64,000 nucleotides of DNA from Hymenoscyphus infarciens (Eukaryota; Ascomycota; Leotiomycetes; Helotiales; Helotiaceae), in contig LLCB01000053.1 in the NCBI GenBank assembly GCA_001414345.1, positions 124,001 through 188,000 of the forward strand, in the 5' to 3' direction. Shown here one piece after another: positions 11,792 through 24,076 of the stretch. Within the stretch, counting starts at the first letter, position 1. The number at the start of each line of letters is the position of its first letter. The position numbers and the translations under genes were made by a program. The notes under the pieces were generated by a model. The model worked only from the letters and a program-made list of their open reading frames with translations, did not search any database and was not told where the DNA came from.

Positions 11792-14700
11792 TTATTCAAG
11801 AACAATCACCTGTCGTGGAGGTGGTTCTGGGCGAGTATGATAAGCCGGAAGGGGTTCTCTGGTTCGTCCATGAACAAGTATTGGAACCTGATCATGATGC
11901 ATATAACGTTCCTGGTCGGTATGGCGCCGTTCGTACATGACCGGACGCTGAGTTGTTTCCTGGTGGTAGCTATAAAGAATTGTGTCAGCAGATCCGAAGG
12001 GAGGGACAACAAACGAATAATCTTACATGGGTCTTTCCACGTAGGACACAGGAGACCTTGCTCGAGCTGGTGGAAGAGTTTGAAATGATCTGGAAACATG
12101 CTCTTCAAAACCACGTGAAGGATTGATATGACTGCCTGGAACTTGACGAGATCTTTCGGGAACAGTACGGACTGGACCGTCAAGTCGAGACTGAGAAAAA
12201 TCATGAATGAGACCTTGGTCTATACCAGAACGACCCGCAACATCATAAGAACGAGAAAGTCTATCAGAGACAGGGAAGCTGGGGGACTGAGGCATCTGGG
12301 GATGAATGCCTTGGTACTCGGGTTCGACTGGTCTATATCCACGATTCTGTTCACCAATCCTCGAGCTATGCTCATCCGCCGTCATGTGCTCAATGGGCTG
12401 GCGATGATATACAGGACGCTGATATACATGTTCACCTCCATGGCTGTAAGACGGCTGAGGAACAGAATTGTAACGAGCAACAGCTCTACCATCCACCTCA
12501 CGTGGGTCATATACCTCTGGTCTTCTAAATTGCTCAGGGGGACGGCCTAGGTAACCTGATTCAGGTGCGTCGTAGATTGGAATCCGTTCTCCAGCCGGGC
12601 TATACAAATAATCTGCGTTGCCAGACAAACCTTGACTAGAGTCAGGATGAATTGAAGAATCTCGAGCAATGAAATTTCTGGTCTGAACAGACGATGATGA
12701 TATTAAATGGGAATCAGCAGACGGAACAGTTGAAGAGGGATAAGCAGAAGACGGATGAGGTCTAAAACGACCGGATTCATCCTCATGAACAACACGCCGA
12801 CGCTTATACTGGGGGGCATCATCATCATCAAGGATGATTACTTGCCGTCGTGGTGACGGTCTTCGAGCTTCCATCACTGGTCGAGGATATGACTCCTGCC
12901 GGTGATCAAAAGATTCATAGGCATTACGCCGTTCATCTGAGCGAACTAAAGGACGAATCGGGTCGTTTGGAACGGTTTCAATGGAAGGCACAAGCATGTC
13001 CTGGAGACCATTTCTCTGCGGAGATCCTCTCACAACTAGTGGTGGTCTTTGGCCGTTTGCTTGCAATGGAGTACCAAAGCGGGGTTGAAGCTCTTGGTTA
13101 ATGCGGTGATCAGTTTGTTGTCTTACGGTTACCTCATTTCTGGGTGGTGCCGGTGTGCCAGCTACTCTACTGTGCTGTCGATGATAATAGAGAGCCTGTG
13201 GGTATTAGTATAATCGCTGCATCCGCGGAAAATAAATCTGATCAGCTGAGATCAGTTCCAACTTACTGGCTGTATTGCCGAATTCGCCTCATAGCTTTGT
13301 TGATTCATGCTGCTATAATCAGGCTGTCTATCAAATGTTTGTGATCCTGAGGGTCTATGTTGAGGTTGAAATGGGTGAGGTGAAAATGGGGCCACTGATC
13401 TAGGGTTGTTGCTAGACATATTCTTAGTTGGTGAGCTGAGGGGTTGAGATGATGTTGGCTGGCTCAGAGGTCCTTGTTGTCTGTGCAAGGCTTGATCCCA
13501 GGCTGCTTGATACCGTGAAAATCCTCGTTGTTTCGCGTTTTCTAAACGGGTTTTTGGTTGCATCCTAGAACGTGTACGGGAAGATATGGCGTGCGCGGAA
13601 TCTTGACCTGCATTGTTCTGTGAGCGTGATGGATTATTGATTCGAGGTGGAGGTTCAGTTAAAAAGACCCCCGTGGGAGGCACAGGAGCTGCCAGAGAAA
13701 TTGGATTTGAATCAGTGATTTCGCCTTCCTCCTCGTCAGTAGTCTCATCATCAGAGCTGTCGCCGCCATCATCTTCCGAGTCGGTAATTATGACCACCTC
13801 ACGAAGAATCTCATCCATTTGGTCACGTCCAGTTTCCTCGTCGCCGCGCCATTTGACGAGAATGTCTAGACAAACAGGCTCAACTAGTTTTCGAGCGTTC
13901 ATCCAGCTTGTTTCCCTAAGCAGTTTATCGTATCTTGTATGGGTGTGTCGAATATGAGCAAGAGCTGCGAGCTGGACACGGCGAGAAAGTGGAAGATCAG
14001 CCTGTAGCCCAACGGTTGGCTCACCATGGAAATCTCGTCCCTGCTATACATTAGTCGCCGTTCGAAGAATATCGACATGAAACTTGCCTTTTTAAACGCA
14101 TGCTCAATGATCATTTGCCTATCGGTGTTTGGGATCCGCGGGAAAAGGTCGCGAAGTGCAAGATCGGCTTGCTTATTTATTTCCTCTTGCGATTCGGGAA
14201 TAGGCTCAACAGTCCCAGGTGCGACTTTCGATCGAGTGAGTACGGTTTCGCCAACAACTTCTCTAGCTTCATCCACAATCATTTCCCGAAAATGATAACC
14301 CGTCCGATGTATTTCCGCTGAAATTTTCGATGCTTCTCCTCGTTTTGGATCCTGGAAATGTAAAGTTAGCTTAAGGCCACCGATGAGCGGGGTAAGGATG
14401 TACATACGGAGACAACAAATATCATGGCTCCTCGTTCTCTAGAAAGTTCTTTGCACGCATTTGTCATGACTGGATCTCCAAATGGGATAAATGCAAACCC
14501 TGGAGGTGGCTTTGGATCGGTGGTGAGCTATGAGAAGTGTTAATGACTATTGTAGGCAAACGACGGTACCCTACCTGTATCTCGAGCTTCTTCTCCTTCT
14601 TCTCTGTATTTTCGGCAAATTCAAAATAAGATTGATACTTTGATTTGACCTTGGGCATATCCAACCTTGCCACAAGGTGTGAAGGGGCAGGTTCAGCCCA

Positions 14701-14868
14701 CTGGGCGGCTGTGATCTTGGACTTTTCCTTCCTGCGCTGCTCCAGCTTTTTTTGTCGGCGCTGTTCCTTAGCAGCCGACATTGTCTTTTGGCAAGCCTCT
14801 TTGGCAGCTTTCGCGCCTTTTGAGGGCCTTCCTGATGGAAACACAACGGCCTTGTTCTTCTTCGCCAT
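11792..14868 (-). CDS. DUF2293-domain protein, function unknown
   Basis: Six exons (14868-14575, 14527-14408, 14351-14088, 14040-13267, 13195-12027, 11969-11792) give 932 aa. Residues 1-100 are very basic and rich in Lys/Arg/Gln, with a likely nuclear signal. The middle part (about 185-290) carries the fungal DUF2293 pattern: INKQADLALRDLFPRIP, then RRVQLAALAHIRHTHTRYD, then a WRGDEE end. An acidic stretch follows (about 300-330, SDDETTDEEEGE), then a long Pro/Ser/Arg/Tyr-rich disordered tail. Intron 3 (14041-14087) is a GC-AG intron with donor GCAAGT; the reading across it is strongly family-like. The final exon encodes the C-terminus PPRQVIVLE. The layout suggests a nuclear nucleic-acid-linked protein, which is inference. 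Confidence 0.85.
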
Positions 14869-15524
14869 TGCGAGATTCTGTTACGAACCTACCTTCATCA
14901 AAATCCTATCAGAGTTAGTGCGAATACGCGTGCTCGCGCTGGCAAGCACGTTGTCAAAGTTTCAAAGACTGCAGAGCAGGTCTTGTTGTGGCAGAAGAAT
15001 CAAAGAAGAGTCCAAGGAGAAATGATGTTGCGTGAGAGCAGTTGGGCATCAGGTTCTCAGCCAGAAATACATCGGAAAGACTTGGCACTAACCTCACCCC
15101 ATTCGGCTTAGTGCAGGACCACGGCACGAGACTATACTGACACCTGAGGCACTAAGGCGACCTGGAGGGAACCTTGAAGGTTTTGCTTGTCACCTCAACT
15201 CACTGAAAGGACCTCCTTGAAATGATACAAGTAGAGAAATTTAGTAGACTACTCTGAAACTACATTATACAAAGACCAGATAAGGATGATTTAGTTTTCT
15301 TCAAGATAGAGGCCGAAGCTTATATTCCTCAGTCAATCTACCTATGGCTTCAGCTCTTGTTTACAGACACGAGTGAGCTGGTATGGTATCAAATCTCGTC
15401 GTCACTTTCCTTCCATAATCTACACAAAATTCCCCCATTTCATGCCGCGCCAAAAGGGAAAGGAAAAACCAAACTATAAAAATCCCCATGACTCCTATCA
15501 TCCTATGCAATGCATAGATCAATC
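14869..15524. other. Upstream region of the DUF2293 gene and 3' flank of the carrier gene
   Basis: About 650 bp of ordinary composition. It must contain the DUF2293 promoter and the carrier terminator. I see no coding sequence or structured repeat. Confidence 0.5.
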
Positions 15525-16736
15525 TCAATCTTCGAGAGCATTGATCTGTTTCTTGATAAATTCAAAGACGGAGAAAAATATCGAGTTGACCACGCACGAT
15601 CGTCCCATGGAAACACCCAAACCCCGGTACATGCTCTTGTTCATAAACTGAATCTTGGGAGCTTTCTTCACTGTCTCTCCTCGGCAGACGGTGAGGCAGT
15701 TTCGCTGATATATGCTCTTGGCGGAGTCAATTGGATAGATAAGAGCCCAACTAGCAACGCCACACAGGCCTCCCGCAAATAACACAGCAAGAGGATTTGT
15801 TGGGGACGTATCCTTAGTGTAGGTTGTAAGCAATTGTTTACTGCTTTCATACGTCATGAAATAGATGGCAGTTCCAAGCGTATCCCTCACTGTGAATTGT
15901 TTAGCAGCATTCTTGTTGGAGACAGCCCTTTTGCTTACTGAGGTGTAGATTGAATCCAGAATAAAGACCCGCGATTCCCCGATGCTTCACTATATTTTTT
16001 GCAGTCTGAAATGTGCCCTTGTTCTGATAGCTTGCAGCTACCTCTCTGGTACTACTCGCGGGATCGGTAACGCTCGATTTGTTTCGATGGGCCATGAGGA
16101 CAGAAACCTGTGCACTGATTTTAGTCAATTCAAAGGGACCTATGTCATGATAATTAGCAGCTGTAAGCGTAAATGACTCTCTACAACCTGCGACTTACAG
16201 GCCACAAGAGTGATGAACGATCCAGCCGTAGCTCCCGCAGCACCAAAGCAGGCGATTGTAGACAATGTTGGATATGTTCCCGGCGTGTTCACATGGACTA
16301 GAGGATCGACTCCAAGATTCCGCTTGAACCACGCAGCATATGTATATTTCGATCTCTGGTAAACGGAAAAGCTGATAGTTCGAACCAATGTGACGCTCGC
16401 CATGGGGGCAAGAACCCCTCGAAAGAACCCCCGGAATTTTTCGGTTTGATATGTATGTCGAACGCAATCCATGAAGCTGTTATATTTGTAGGTTTGCATT
16501 CGAGTCTTGACCGAATCTAGTGGAAACTATGAGTTGTTAGTAAGATCGTCCCCTCTGCGAAGCAGCAGAAGCTCAACACTTACAGCACCAAACGTAGAGA
16601 AGATGCTGCTGACCGACGCAGCAACTTCTGTGCGATATCTTTTGACCCATCTCTTCCTCGATCTGGACTCTTCCAGCTGTTCTGCCAGCCTGTCTCTCGA
16701 CATCGATGCACGATAAACTTCGGAATTGGGTGGCAT
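15525..16736 (-). CDS. Mitochondrial carrier family (SLC25) protein
   Basis: Exons 16736-16584, 16526-16199, 16139-15939 and 15889-15525 give 348 aa. All three carrier signatures are present: FPLDSVKTRM, CPFELTKI and YPIDSAKSIY, one per repeat, as expected for a six-helix inner-membrane transporter. Each signature sits at or near a splice junction and reads correctly only after splicing. The N-terminus has about 40 extra charged residues before helix 1. The CPFE in place of the usual PXD in repeat 2 and the C-terminal FEFIKKQI are visible. I cannot assign a substrate from sequence alone. Confidence 0.88.
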
Positions 16737-18154
16737 GCTGAAAGGCAGTTCAAACCTCGCGATGGGCTCTGCCGGAGAAAGCAGTTCCTCAACGCTCCAG
16801 TCGTAAAGTCATAGGAAGTTTAACCTCCATGTAGATGGAATCCGTGGTGGTTCGTACGATGGGGCGATTTGGTTGTAGCAAGTTTGAGGTCGTAAAAGAA
16901 ATGGGGATCGATTGTTGCAGGGCAAGTAGGTAGGGGCGTATTGCGGGGTTGGCAAGTTTCTAGTACGAAGCTACATGAGAGGTTGTCGACGGAGAGAAAG
17001 TAGGTCCAGGATTATCGCCCAGCGTAGATTTTGATTTTGGGCTTGGGCTTGGGCTTGTCAGGTTTTGGTAGGTGGGTGTAAGGTAAGTGGTGGGTGGGCT
17101 TGGGCTTGGTATGGTATGTCTGCTCGTGAAGGAGGAGGCATTTAGACCACTCACACGTCACCTACCTAGGTAATGGCGGGAAGAAATGCACCAGAGGGAT
17201 TACACCCTGGTCAAACTAGAACCAAAGTACGGAGAAAGCCCCTCCCCCGTCAATTCTAGTGGAGCACGAATTGATGTAGAGCATTTTCCGTATTTTTATC
17301 TCTAGGTAGATCCCATTCCCCTCTTTTCCTCTTTTTAGATGGAATTTCAGATGAGATAACTGCTTGGAAATATTTGCCTTTTCCCTTCTATGATAAGGAA
17401 GGTTGGTAGTGAGGTTCGGGCCGGTTAGGGGTTGCCGAGTGCGATGCGCTTAGTGTGACTCCAGCTACCAACAAGACACTTCACTGAAGTAACTTTGCAT
17501 GAGTGAATAATGAGAACTTACTCATGTGAGGAAAGTTGATCGGATTTCCTAGGGTGGTTTTACCCCAGAGTTGAAGGAAGACTTCAACCAGCAAATCATC
17601 TCTGCCAAAACATGTAGATCTCTAAAAGGGAAGCTGACAGCAACAATCGTCGCATTCAATGACAATCTTTCAACAGGGTAGCAGACGGTTGGTTCTTAAA
17701 CTTATTCTTAACGCCGAATATATAGATACAAGAGATCGAGATGTCTTTCTCCTCCAACAAGATTTCATCCATGAGAACGCATTGGTGTTATTGAGCTAAT
17801 CTGATCATCACCCTTTGAAAGAAACTCTGGACTCTGGATTTGAGTAAAGTCATTACAGCCTGTGCATACAAATATGAAAGTGCAGATAGAAGCTCTTCCT
17901 TCCCATGGCAGCTGTAGAGTTGGGTCCTGTACATGAATTAGTATCGGCCTTGGGCAGGAGAAAGACAGCAAGTAACATACCAGAATCGTTGGGACAGCTT
18001 TCTGTGATTAAGACCTGTTGGAAGATCAATTCCAGTCCGGAAATTAATTCATCACCAAGACTGCTAAGTGGAGGGTTTCTTAAAAGACATTGCCTCTAGT
18101 AATCCCGAGTGGTGTGGTCTTAGAAGTTACCGCAAGCAGAGACCCATGCTATCA
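16737..18154. other. Long intergenic stretch with short repeats and a possible spliced fragment
   Basis: This holds the carrier promoter and the 3' flank of the LYR gene. At 17036-17113 there are clustered GGGCTT hexamers. On the minus strand at about 18090-17840, a frame reads NPPLSSLGDELISGLELIF, then a donor GTATGT, a CTAAT branch and an ACAG acceptor 54 nt later, then a short continuation to a stop. I found no start codon and no recognisable family, so I do not call a gene. Confidence 0.4.
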
Positions 18155-18561
18155 TTAAGCATCGCTAAAGTCATGGTATAATTCATCGTCGACTTCTTTT
18201 GCATCTGGGCCGCAACCGAATCTCTTCCCCTACACAGCTGTTAGCCACAATTTCAGCTGTAGAATGAAGGGGCTTACCCTCGGTGCGTAGCGGCACTTCG
18301 AGCTTTCCACCAATTCGTCAGGAGAATATTCTTCACAAGTTTATGCTCCAAGCCTCTCTCTCGCGCAGCATAACCGAGGAATTCGAGTGTATTGTCAACC
18401 TTCTGTTGGTCGAAAGTAGCCGGGTCTTCGGTGCGGAAAGACTTTCTCAACTGATCTCTGGCGGTATATCTTGCTGGCTGGGAATACTGAACAGCTTTCA
18501 AAAGCCCCCTATAAAGATTGCGATAGGCAACAAGCTTTTGGGCACTAGTAGGTGCCGGCAT
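18155..18561 (-). CDS. LYR-motif mitochondrial protein
   Basis: The first exon, 18561 to about 18278, encodes roughly 95 aa. Its N-terminus carries AYRNLYRGLLKA, the Leu-Tyr-Arg tripeptide of the LYR family, followed by basic helices and a conserved-looking KSFR. LYR proteins act as small matrix assembly or Fe-S transfer factors; the partner of this one is unknown. A GTAAGC donor at 18277 starts an intron with a GCTAAC branch. The last exon is uncertain: one acceptor gives an acidic tail ending DELYHDFSDA with a stop at 18155, while the nearer TAG acceptor gives a different basic tail that ends further downstream. The gene is divergent from the RING gene. Confidence 0.7.
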
Positions 18562-18944
18562 GACGAGATTTTGAGCGTGAATCAGACGTTGGCTTCTTCC
18601 TGCTTCCAGTTCTTCCGGGAGGAAACCTAGGTAAGTGACATGAACTCAAGATTTTAGTTTGGTCAACCACCAACCCCTGAGGTGGGAACGGAAGCTCCGC
18701 CCGAGTGCGGCCACCTGGAACCCTGCCGGTTCGCCCTCGTACTACGGGTCCCCGTACTACTCGTACACTACACCTTCACGTGCGATTACGGCCTTCCGTC
18801 ACCTGCACCGTCATATTATTATTTAGATCCTTAGCTTTTGCCTTCCAAACCTGTCCTGTCAGCTCATCTGCACAGGATTGTTAAACTACTATCGAACAAG
18901 AAATTAAAACTCGATGCTCATCAGATGAGATACTAAATCACCAA
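18562..18944. promoter_or_regulatory. Shared upstream region of the LYR and CHY/RING genes
   Basis: This 383-bp gap lies between divergent start codons. A GC-rich patch with short inverted GTACTAC elements lies near 18740-18765. No defined factor site is recognised. Confidence 0.45.
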
Positions 18945-21105
18945 ATGACCTCTCTCGTATCCGAGTTCATCATAAATCCAGTCCTGCGAACCGCCCGACG
19001 CTTTTCCCGCAACGGCGCCGATGAAGTAGTGCCCCCCGCACCGAACGAGCGAATACCCGGCGACAGCAGACATGAGGGCGCGGCGGAGGATATAGCAGAG
19101 CAGCTGGAAGGCCAAGACGAACCGAATACTGAAGAGAGAACCAGTGAAGGAGGCATATCCGGTGGCCCATTCACCTCGTCGCCAATTGAGAGCGAGCAAG
19201 GACTCGAGGATGAACTAGATGCTCTCGGGATTGGCAGACAGCCAAATCCGGTAGTGAATAATGGGCACTCAGTTCCGGTTGGGTTAGGTTCGTTTCGCCC
19301 AAGTACGAATGCTGTGGACGACGACGTCTCCAACAACCCATCATTCGGAATCCCTCGAAGACTTCGAACAAGCTCCGGAACCAGCACATCAGGCACGATT
19401 GTAGACGCAAGGATGAGTCCAGCGGAAGGTCCTTCACGGAGCTCCACCGTGGACATTGCAGCTACACATCACAGAAACAATTCTCTGCCAGCAGATGATG
19501 GAATGGGCCCATTACGGCAGCAGGTCACTATGATACAGGCAATGGACGTTCCAGCAGAGGAAAAGGCACGATTGATGCACATGCTTCTCACTCGTGGTTA
19601 CGCCAAAGCGCAAAGGTCCCATACCAAGGAAAAGCAACCTGCGACTTTGCCTGGTAGGATGGTAAGCCAGGAAAGACCTACGACACCCGAGTCTTTGGCT
19701 TCTTTTATTTGGCAAATGAATGGAGCAGTCGATGCTCCAGCTCCAAGCGAACAACATACATTTCACCTCTCGCCGAGTGATCTTGCACGTACATATGCTC
19801 CAGCGGATCCTCCAGAGGTTGACGAAGATGGAGAAGTTGCTGTCGTGGAAGAGACGCCTCGCCTGTTAGGCTGCAAACATTACAAAAGGAATGTTAAATT
19901 GCAATGCTCAGCATGTGAACGGTGGTACACTTGCCGGTTGTGCCACGACGAAGCGGAAGACCATGTTCTGAACCGAAAGGCAACCAAGAATATGCTCTGT
20001 ATGCTATGCGGTTGCGCCCAGAGAGCGGGGGAATTCTGTGTTGAATGCGGAGATAGAACAGCTTGGTATTATTGCGGTGTATGCAAGCTCTGGGATAACG
20101 ACTCAAACAAGAGCATTTACCATTGCAATGATTGTGGTATTTGTCGAAAAGGTCGAGGTTTGGGCAAAGACTTCTTCCATTGCAAGGCAAGTATTTCCTT
20201 GACGAACATGAACCGTACTAACGATCTTACAGACATGTGGTGTTTGCATGTCCATGTCAGTGGAGCGCTCTCACAAGTGTATCGAAAGGGTATCAGATTG
20301 CGATTGTCCCATCTGTGGGGAGTACATGTTCACCTCGCCTTCGCCAGTAGTGTTCATGTTGTGTGGTCATGGCATACATAAGAAGTGTTACGACGAACAC
20401 ATGAAGTCATCATACAAGTGTCCCATCTGCAGCAAGAGTACAGTCAACATGGAAACACAGTTTCGGAACCTGGATCGGGCTATTGATGGACAACCAATGC
20501 CACCTCAATTCCAGGACACCAAAGCCATGGTTTCATGTAACGATTGTTACGCCAAAAGTGCCGTCAAATATCATTGGTTGGGACTGAAATGTGCTATATG
20601 CGATTCTTATAATACGGCTCAGTTATCGATTCTCAGCGACCCTGCTGTAGAAGTTCCAGTCATTGAGAGTAGAGAGCCAGAGGCTACTCCAATACTAGAC
20701 CCTATCAATGGAGAAATGACAGCATCCGGTTTCCTCGGAGTTGGTGGAAGAAGCAGAAGGCATTCTTCACATATCCAACCACCACCCTCAAACGAGAGAT
20801 CGCATCGATTCTCTCCATACCCCATACCTCAGCGTATAGCAAGATCCGTCTCCCCCGTTCGGGGACGATTCTTTGAGGAATCGCCTCCAGTCGGAACAAC
20901 CGAGACAGACGACTCAGCAGACGAAGACGATCTCGATTTCTGGGGCCGAGACGAACCAAGGAGTGTCACTTCCGCAGAGATTATTGATGAAATGGACGAG
21001 GATGAAGAAGAGGAATCTTCGGATGATGATTCTCTTATGGATGATTGCGAGGAAGATGAAGGGGAGGAGGAAGAGGATGAGTTTGCATTATTTGGTCATC
21101 GGTGA
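18945..21105 (+). CDS. CHY/CTCHY/RING zinc-finger E3 ubiquitin ligase (Pirh2/RCHY1-like)
   Basis: Exons 18945-20186 and 20233-21105 give 704 aa. The first 300 residues are acidic and disordered. A CHY finger follows from about residue 305 (GCKHYKRNVKLQCSAC), then the CTCHY domain, a C3H2C3 RING (CPICGEYMF through CGHGIHKKC to CPIC) at about 433-476, and a zinc ribbon (CNDCYAKSA to CAICDSY). The tail is strongly acidic. The intron is GC-AG (donor GCAAGT at 20187); only this splice gives HCKTCGVCMSM and completes the CTCHY cysteine pairs, while a nearby GT donor would destroy them. The family ubiquitinates proteins such as p53 in animals; the fungal target is unknown. Confidence 0.92.
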
Positions 21106-22137
21106 ATTGCATTAGAATGGCGATTGATCGACCAGGGGCGTTGTTTTTGTCGTTTTTTTTATGGGAGATGGGGATTTGGGTTACCGGCGTTTTATTTTTC
21201 TTTTTCTTCTGCTGTTCTGCTGTTCTTCTGATGATGGATGAGGGGTTCTGTACAATAGGGTGGATGGACGAACGCATATCATGATATCACACACCGTAAT
21301 GGCTGAGGGCGAGGAGGTTGGATAGGGAGGACCTCTTGAATGTTTAATTACGCTTTAAATGATGAATATTTCCGATGACTTTTTCGTCGTTCCTTGACAC
21401 ATTGAACATTTGCCTGTGATTCTCAGGGTATAGGTAAGTTGAAATCATCTCGTTTTGGTGCTAAAGCTTGGGGTGCGACTCCTTGATGGACTAATCTAAT
21501 CCCAATGGGTGGAGTCGTTCCCTAACTTTAATGGCAACACGCTAGGCAGGAAGCGACACCTCTACTTATCTAGTAGAGTTTTACCCTCTCCCTCGATTTC
21601 TTCCCATCGAAACAAACTACAACTTTGCTCGGACAATCATTTCCTCATGTTACAAAAGTAAGATGTTCAAACAAGATTAGATGATTCTCAACAGTGTATT
21701 TGTAAAATTCTATTTCGTGACTTTAGGAATTGAGCAGAGTTGGTACTCGGGTCTGTGGAAACTAAACCGACAGATTTCCTAATTCTCCAACTTTGCAATG
21801 TGGAGTTTAGGTGCCAGGGGGCCCTCCCGAGCCATCTCCCATGTCCCTAAACCGGCCGTCAAACATACTTTCGATAGGGCAAGCCTTCGCATATTCCGGG
21901 GGACTTCACAACTCCTCTCCATCTACCCCTCCATAATCCCCAAACCACCGAGGTCAGAACTGCCTGTCCTGCTGTGATAATCGCGACTCGTCCGTGGCGT
22001 AGAATTTCCCCCTTCCGCGACTCCAATGCCCATCCACTATCCCCTAATTACACATCTCATATCTCATAACTCATCAATCATTTCGAAATACTTGCTCCCC
22101 TCTCGTCTAAATTTGGGTCCCCATCGTAGACAAAGAA
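21106..22137. other. Intergenic stretch, convergent 3' regions
   Basis: About 1 kb between the RING gene and MZT1, which converge. T-rich tracts follow the RING stop. No coding sequence is seen. Confidence 0.5.
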
Positions 22138-22555
22138 TCATCGTCTTCCCTCGGCTTGTGGCTGGTTCTGCGCAATCGACTGTTTTGCTTCCTCGGCGTC
22201 TTTTTTGAGTTCTTTTACCACTGTCTAAAATACCAAAGTGGTCAGCTTTATTCCTGCCAAATATCTTTGCAATGGGAGAAGAGGGACATACCGCCAATGC
22301 CTCGGGATTGACACCATTCTCAATCAATGAGATACAGATTGATAGGGTTTGTCTGTCGAGATCTGCGCTCTGTTTTTGTAGCAAAGTCAGCTCTATACAC
22401 CCTCCACGCAAGCTCAATTCGAACCCCTCATCTGAGATAGGAAAGGGAGGGGCTCATACGAGTAAAGTCGAGATCTCATGGAAAACATCGATGACTTGTT
22501 TAGCCTGGGCGGCCATGACTTCTTTGTCTGGCTTTTGGTGATCTTGTGGTGGCAT
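22138..22555 (-). CDS. MZT1: Mitotic-spindle organizing protein 1 (MOZART1)
   Basis: Three small exons (22555-22460, 22369-22292, 22224-22138) give only 86 aa, so the gene is nearly invisible to simple ORF scanning. The spliced protein contains [34 protein letters not shown] and VVKELKKD, which are the MOZART1 core. Donors are GTATGA and GTATGT, with introns of 90 and 67 nt, and all junctions are phase 0. In fungi and animals Mzt1 binds the N-terminus of gamma-tubulin complex proteins and helps recruit the complex to spindle poles. The longer frames overlapping it on both strands are shadows. Confidence 0.93.
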
Positions 22556-22690
22556 TTTGACTGTGGGCTTGGTTGGTTGGATTGTGGTACGGAACAGTGA
22601 GTTTTTGAGTTATAGAGGGGAATCTGGGAGACGCGTTGAGTGGTGAGTCGCGACTTCCCGGAAGAAGTTCGGGATGCGAGGAAATTATAG

Positions 22691-22721
22691 TAGCTGTTAG
22701 CGACTCTCTTAGACATTCTAG
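22691..22721 (+). repeat. Left terminal inverted repeat
   Basis: 31-bp arm, exactly complementary to 24046-24076. Confidence 0.85.
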
Positions 22722-24045
22722 TATAGTAGTGCCGAAATATATTATAATTTATCGTACTCTACAACTATCTTTTATACATAAATATACTTTAAAGTTAAGA
22801 AAATTATATATTAAAGCTATTTAAATATATTAAAAGTATTTATATTTAATATATTATAGTTTTAGTAGTATTTAAAAACTAGTATTTCTCGCTCTTTTAG
22901 TAAAACTCTAGATAATCTAAAATATACTTATTCTTTAAGACTAGGCTTAAAGTAGCTTTAACTACTCTTATCTCTCTTTACTTTCTTTTCTTTTTTATTA
23001 GATTTAATATATTCTTCTTAGTTATTTTAAAAAGCTAGTTAATATCTCTATTTATTATAATATTCTCTTTATACTTTTTATTATAAAACTTAGATCTATT
23101 ATCTATTTTTTCTTCTATTTTAAGTAAAAGCTTTTATAGTCTTAATTAGATTCTTCTTTTCTATTAATATAAAAGATTTCTATATTTAATAAATATAATA
23201 TATAATATATAATTAAAAACAAAAGATATAGATAAAATTAAGTATATAGTATATTAAGCTTTAGTAATAATTTCTTTTTAAAAAGATTAAAGTCTTTATT
23301 ATTTAAAGATTTCTAACTTACTTATAAACCTATTTTATTAAAAGAGATAATATTTTAAATACTTAAAAGTAATAGCTTATTTATCTTAATACTTAGTATA
23401 TAACTTCTACTAAAAGCTTATACTATTAGTATAGAATATAAAGAGATAAACTTTTAAGTAAAGTACTTTTAGAAAAGGTATATTTATCTTATATATATAT
23501 ATTAAACTAAGAGCTAGTATAAGTAGTATAATATAACTATTAATTCTAGTAATTAGCTATATTAGAAAGAATTTAGTAAAATATAAGTTATTAAGAATAT
23601 AAAAGAGTAAGAGAGATTAAAAAAAGAGATAGAAAGTAATATATCTGTATTATATATAAAGTAAGAAATAGAAATAACTTTAATTTAGATTTTAATATTT
23701 TAGTACTTCTAAACTTATTTAATATTATTATAGTTTAAAGCTATCTAGAAATTAGTTTAAAACTACTTTAAATAAGAGTAGTTTCTAACTAAACTACTAA
23801 TTACGTCTATATATAAGATATAAGAATAACTAAAGAAATAGTATATAAAAGTAGAGGTCTTAAATTATATCTTTATTAATAACTATAAGTCTTATAATAA
23901 TTAAGTATATATAATTTTAGTATAATTGAAGAGCTTTAATCTATAGTTTACGCTCTATTAAAAGCTATATACTCTAAAAGGCGGTTATATAGTTATATTA
24001 ATATTTATTACTAGGAGAGACTAAAGTCGATATTTTTCTAAAAAG

Positions 24046-24076
24046 CTAGAATGTCTAAGAGAGTCGCTAACAGCTA
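24046..24076 (-). repeat. Right terminal inverted repeat
   Basis: 31-bp arm, exactly complementary to 22691-22721. Confidence 0.85.

Larger units (their letters stand above)
22691..24076. mobile_element. DNA transposon relic with perfect 31-bp terminal inverted repeats
   Basis: The ends are exact inverted copies: TAGCTGTTAGCGACTCTCTT onward on the left and its complement ending CGCTAACAGCTA on the right, 31 bp each without a mismatch. TA at the outer edge fits a Tc1/mariner-pogo-type target site. The 1.3-kb interior is RIP-like A/T-rich with no open frame. A minus-strand remnant near 23770-23850 faintly resembles the end of a pogo-type DDE domain, but this is weak. Confidence 0.75.

Noticed and set aside
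17036..17117. GGGCTT repeats as an interstitial telomere
   Set aside because: The fungal telomere unit is TTAGGG; this hexamer is different and imperfect.
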